Origin: Oscillospiraceae bacterium
GTDB taxonomy: Bacteria > Bacillota > Clostridia > Oscillospirales > Oscillospiraceae
NCBI GenBank assembly: GCA_021205585.1
Contig: JAJPXI010000106.1
Location: 1 to 16,785 of the forward strand
Direction of reading: 5' to 3'
Length of the DNA: 16,785 bases
How positions within the stretch are numbered: the stretch's first letter is position 1; the number at the start of each line of letters is the position of its first letter. A program made the position numbers and the translations under genes. A model generated the notes under the pieces. It made no database searches, was not told the origin of the DNA, and saw nothing but the letters and a program-made list of their open reading frames with translations. Of this stretch, positions 14,725 to 16,785 are shown piece by piece.

Positions 14725-16785
14725 ATGCGCGCCTTAAAACGCCCCGCCGCCTTTGCGCTGGCCCTGCTGCTGCTGGCAAACGCCGCCTGGGCGGACACCT
14801 TCACCCTGTCCTCTCAAGAGGGCAGCCTGTCCGTCACCTATGTCAATCCCCTGTATGCGGATGTGATAGAAGAGGAGCAGTTGATTCAGCCGGAGAGTGC
14901 CCAGGCCCCGGTCTATTACGCCCCTGGCCCAAACAGCCAATCCACCTCCGCCTCCTATGCCACCGAGCTGGAAGACGCCGCCGCTGTCCTGCGGGAACAG
15001 ATGGTCAGCCGCGCGGAATCCGTCACCGTCCGCTACGCCGCGGCGGACGACGACTACGAAAGTATTACATATGACATTTTCGACCTGGCCGTTGCGCACA
15101 CCGGCCAGCCAGACGAGGGAGACAGCCTGAAATTTGTCTACGGCGGGTACAACGTCTCCATTAACCGCGACCTGCGCGGCGGCGTTTACTATTACGTCAT
15201 CACTTACACCCTGACCTATTACACCACGGCCGAACAGGAGGCGAAACTGACTGAGGCCGTCGATGAACTGCTGGAGGAATTGGATCTATACGACGCGGGG
15301 GACTACGAAAAAGCGGCGGGAGTCTATCGATGGATTTGCGAAAATGTCAGCTATGACTATTCCACCCTGAACGACAGTTCCTATCTGCTGAAATACACGG
15401 CCTACGCCGCCCTGATCAACAAAACCGCCGTCTGCCAGGGGTACTCCGTGCTGTTTTACCGGCTGATGCTGGAACTGGGCGTAGACGCCCGGGTCATCCC
15501 CGGCCTGGGCAACGGCGGAGGCCACGCCTGGAACATCGTCTACCTGTGCCCGTACTACTACAACTTGGACAGCACCTGGGATGCCTCCCGCGTTCAGTCC
15601 GGCTCCTCTTGCGGATATTTCCTCAAATCCCCCTCCACTTTTTCCGGCCATGTCCGGGATGACGACTATGACAGCGACGAGTTTAACGCCGCCTATCCTA
15701 TGGCGGACGCGGATTTCTCAGGAACTGCCCACAGCGCGGGGGAAGCGGTGATTGAAAATTATGTTGAGGCAACCGCCGATGCCGACGGCTCCTACGACAG
15801 TGTGGTCTACTGCATCGTCTGCGGCGAGGAACTGAGCCGGGAGACAATCACCGTTCCCGCCACCGGGAATACCGGCACCGATGACACCGATACCGGCAAT
15901 ACCGATATTGGCGATACCAGTACCGGCGATACGGATACCGACAGCACTGACAACAACACCGGAGACAGTACCCACACCCACACCTGGGACAGCGGCGCCG
16001 TTGCCACCGCCGCCACCTGCACCGCCGCCGGGGTCATGACCTATACCTGCAGCTCCTGCGGCGAAACCTACACCGAAACCATCCCCGCCACGGGCCACAC
16101 GGAGGGGGAAGCGGTGATTAAAAATTATGTTGAGGCAACCGCCAATGCCGACGGCTCCTACGACAGTGTGGTCTACTGCACCGTCTGCGGCGAGGAACTG
16201 AGCCGGGAGACAATCACCGTTCCCGCCACCGGGAATACCGGCACCGATAACACCGACACCGGCAATACCGATACTGGCGATACCAGTACCGGCGATACGG
16301 ATACCGACAGCAATGACGCCGGAGACACGGGAACCGGAGATTCCGGCACTGGGGACACCGGCACCGATGATACGAGAACCGGGGGCACCGGCACTGGAGA
16401 CACCGACACCGATGATACGGGTACCGGGGACACCGACACCGGCGACACGGACGCCGATGACACGGACACTGGAGACGCAAACACCGGCAACACCGACACC
16501 GGAAGCACTGACACCGGCAACACTGGCACTGGCGATACGAGCACTGGGGATACCAATACCGGTGACACAGGTACCGGCGATACGGGCACCGACAGCACTG
16601 ACACCGGCAGCACGGATACCGGGAATACGGATACCAGCGACACCGGCACCGGGGACAGCGGAACTGCCCACACCCATTCTTACACCGGCGCCGTGACCAA
16701 GGCCGCCACCTGCACCACCGATGGGGTGACGACTTACACCTGCTCCTGCGGGGCCTCTTACACCGAGACCATCCCCGCCACCGGC
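14725..16785 (+). CDS. Secreted transglutaminase-like protein with CxxCG modules and pentapeptide repeats (3' end outside window)
   Basis: The frame is open for 687 codons to the window edge. The start is ATG 14725 with AGGAG 8 nt upstream. A signal peptide (RALKRPAAFALALLLLANAAWA) has a likely cut before Asp24. A transglutaminase-like cysteine peptidase domain follows, with probable triad C237 (AVCQGYS), H267 (GGHAWN) and D282 (LDSTWD). From residue 339 a unit occurs twice: module A (VVYCxVCGEELSRETITVPATG), a Thr/Gly/Asp linker, and module B (HTH...TCTxxG...YTC...CG...YTETIPATG). A surface or secreted role is inferred. The substrate is unknown, and it could be a peptidase, crosslinker or inactive binding domain. 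No anchor motif is visible because the C-terminus is missing. Confidence 0.88.
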   Translation, partial: MRALKRPAAFALALLLLANAAWADTFTLSSQEGSLSVTYVNPLYADVIEEEQLIQPESAQAPVYYAPGPNSQSTSASYATELEDAAAVLREQMVSRAESVTVRYAAADDDYESITYDIFDLAVAHTGQPDEGDSLKFVYGGYNVSINRDLRGGVYYYVITYTLTYYTTAEQEAKLTEAVDELLEELDLYDAGDYEKAAGVYRWICENVSYDYSTLNDSSYLLKYTAYAALINKTAVCQGYSVLFYRLMLELGVDARVIPGLGNGGGHAWNIVYLCPYYYNLDSTWDASRVQSGSSCGYFLKSPSTFSGHVRDDDYDSDEFNAAYPMADADFSGTAHSAGEAVIENYVEATADADGSYDSVVYCIVCGEELSRETITVPATGNTGTDDTDTGNTDIGDTSTGDTDTDSTDNNTGDSTHTHTWDSGAVATAATCTAAGVMTYTCSSCGETYTETIPATGHTEGEAVIKNYVEATANADGSYDSVVYCTVCGEELSRETITVPATGNTGTDNTDTGNTDTGDTSTGDTDTDSNDAGDTGTGDSGTGDTGTDDTRTGGTGTGDTDTDDTGTGDTDTGDTDADDTDTGDANTGNTDTGSTDTGNTGTGDTSTGDTNTGDTGTGDTGTDSTDTGSTDTGNTDTSDTGTGDSGTAHTHSYTGAVTKAATCTTDGVTTYTCSCGASYTETIPATG
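15739..15945 (+). repeat. Direct repeat, copy 1 (module A plus linker start)
   Basis: This 207-bp block recurs 366 bp downstream with six base differences, all transitions. It encodes module A (VVYCIVCGEELSR...PATG) and the first residues of the Thr/Gly/Asp linker. Together with linker 1 (15868-15972, seven pentapeptides) and module B (15973-16104) it forms a 366-bp, 122-residue unit. Confidence 0.9.
16105..16311 (+). repeat. Direct repeat, copy 2 (module A plus linker start)
   Basis: This is the second copy of the 207-bp block. Five of its six differences from copy 1 change the residue (E/K, D/N, I/T, D/N, I/T) and one is silent. It directly follows module B of unit 1, in frame. After it the linker is far longer than in unit 1. 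Confidence 0.9.
16234..16668 (+). repeat. 15-bp period minisatellite coding 29 Thr/Gly/Asp pentapeptides
   Basis: The 435 bases divide exactly into 29 fifteen-base units that encode [D/N/S]-T-x-T-[G/D], for example DTSTG, DTGTG and NTDTG. The DNA units differ at third and other positions (gat/gac, acc/acg/act), so it is not a freshly copied array throughout. The matching linker in unit 1 has only seven such pentapeptides. It probably forms an extended, acidic spacer. Confidence 0.9.
16669..16785 (+). repeat. Module B, second copy (cut by window end)
   Basis: HTHSYTGAVTKAATC and the ending YTETIPATG match module B of unit 1 (15973-16104), but less closely than module A matches. The Cys pair is CSCG here against CSSCG in copy 1. 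More modules may follow beyond the window. Confidence 0.8.

Noticed and set aside
15718..16677. Minus-strand open frames of Val/Ser/Pro or Gly/Ile/Ala repeats
   Set aside because: They are reverse readings of the Thr/Gly/Asp repeat. The plus-strand frame has a promoter, ribosome binding site, signal peptide and catalytic domain.

Overview
The window is a GC-rich, gene-dense chromosomal segment from a bacterium that looks like a gut-type Clostridia member, probably Oscillospiraceae-like. That placement is an inference. It rests on the smc-ftsY pair, the yhbY-nadD-yqeK-lytR-rsfS-leuS order, a DUF951 gene, frequent GTG/TTG starts with strong GGAGG-type ribosome binding sites, and a secreted protein with repeated CxxCG / 'ETIPATG' modules. 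All three stop codons end genes here, so the code is standard. I see no rRNA, tRNA, CRISPR array, IS element or prophage gene.

Layout. Positions 1-215 hold a possible 3' end of an upstream gene, a strong sigma-A-type promoter (TTGAAA-17-TATAAT, 90-118) and a leader with a GC-rich hairpin. A tight plus-strand run follows: smc, ftsY, a 66-residue two-helix membrane protein, rdgB, a yhbY-type RNA-binding gene, a nadD-yqeK fusion, a LytR-CpsA-Psr gene, rsfS, leuS and rarA. Spacing runs from small overlaps to about 55 nt, so one long transcript is plausible. It joins chromosome organisation, membrane targeting, nucleotide-pool cleaning, NAD synthesis, wall-polymer attachment, ribosome silencing, leucine charging and fork repair. 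On the minus strand, an S1-domain gene converges on rarA and overlaps its end. It is divergent from a DUF951-hisC pair. After a clean promoter (14657-14685), a secreted transglutaminase-like protein starts at 14725 and runs off the window.

The main surprise is leuS. Its reading frame is otherwise intact and well conserved over 2.4 kb, but two in-frame stops, TAA at 10120 and TAG at 10168, interrupt it. The first replaces the conserved Tyr after the SSW motif of the catalytic core. This is either sequence error or strain variation, a very young pseudogene, stop suppression, or a two-part enzyme. The second notable region is the C-terminal part of the secreted protein: a module pair (CxxCG module, Thr/Gly/Asp pentapeptide linker, second CxxC module) occurs twice, and the linker grows from 7 to 29 pentapeptides between copies.
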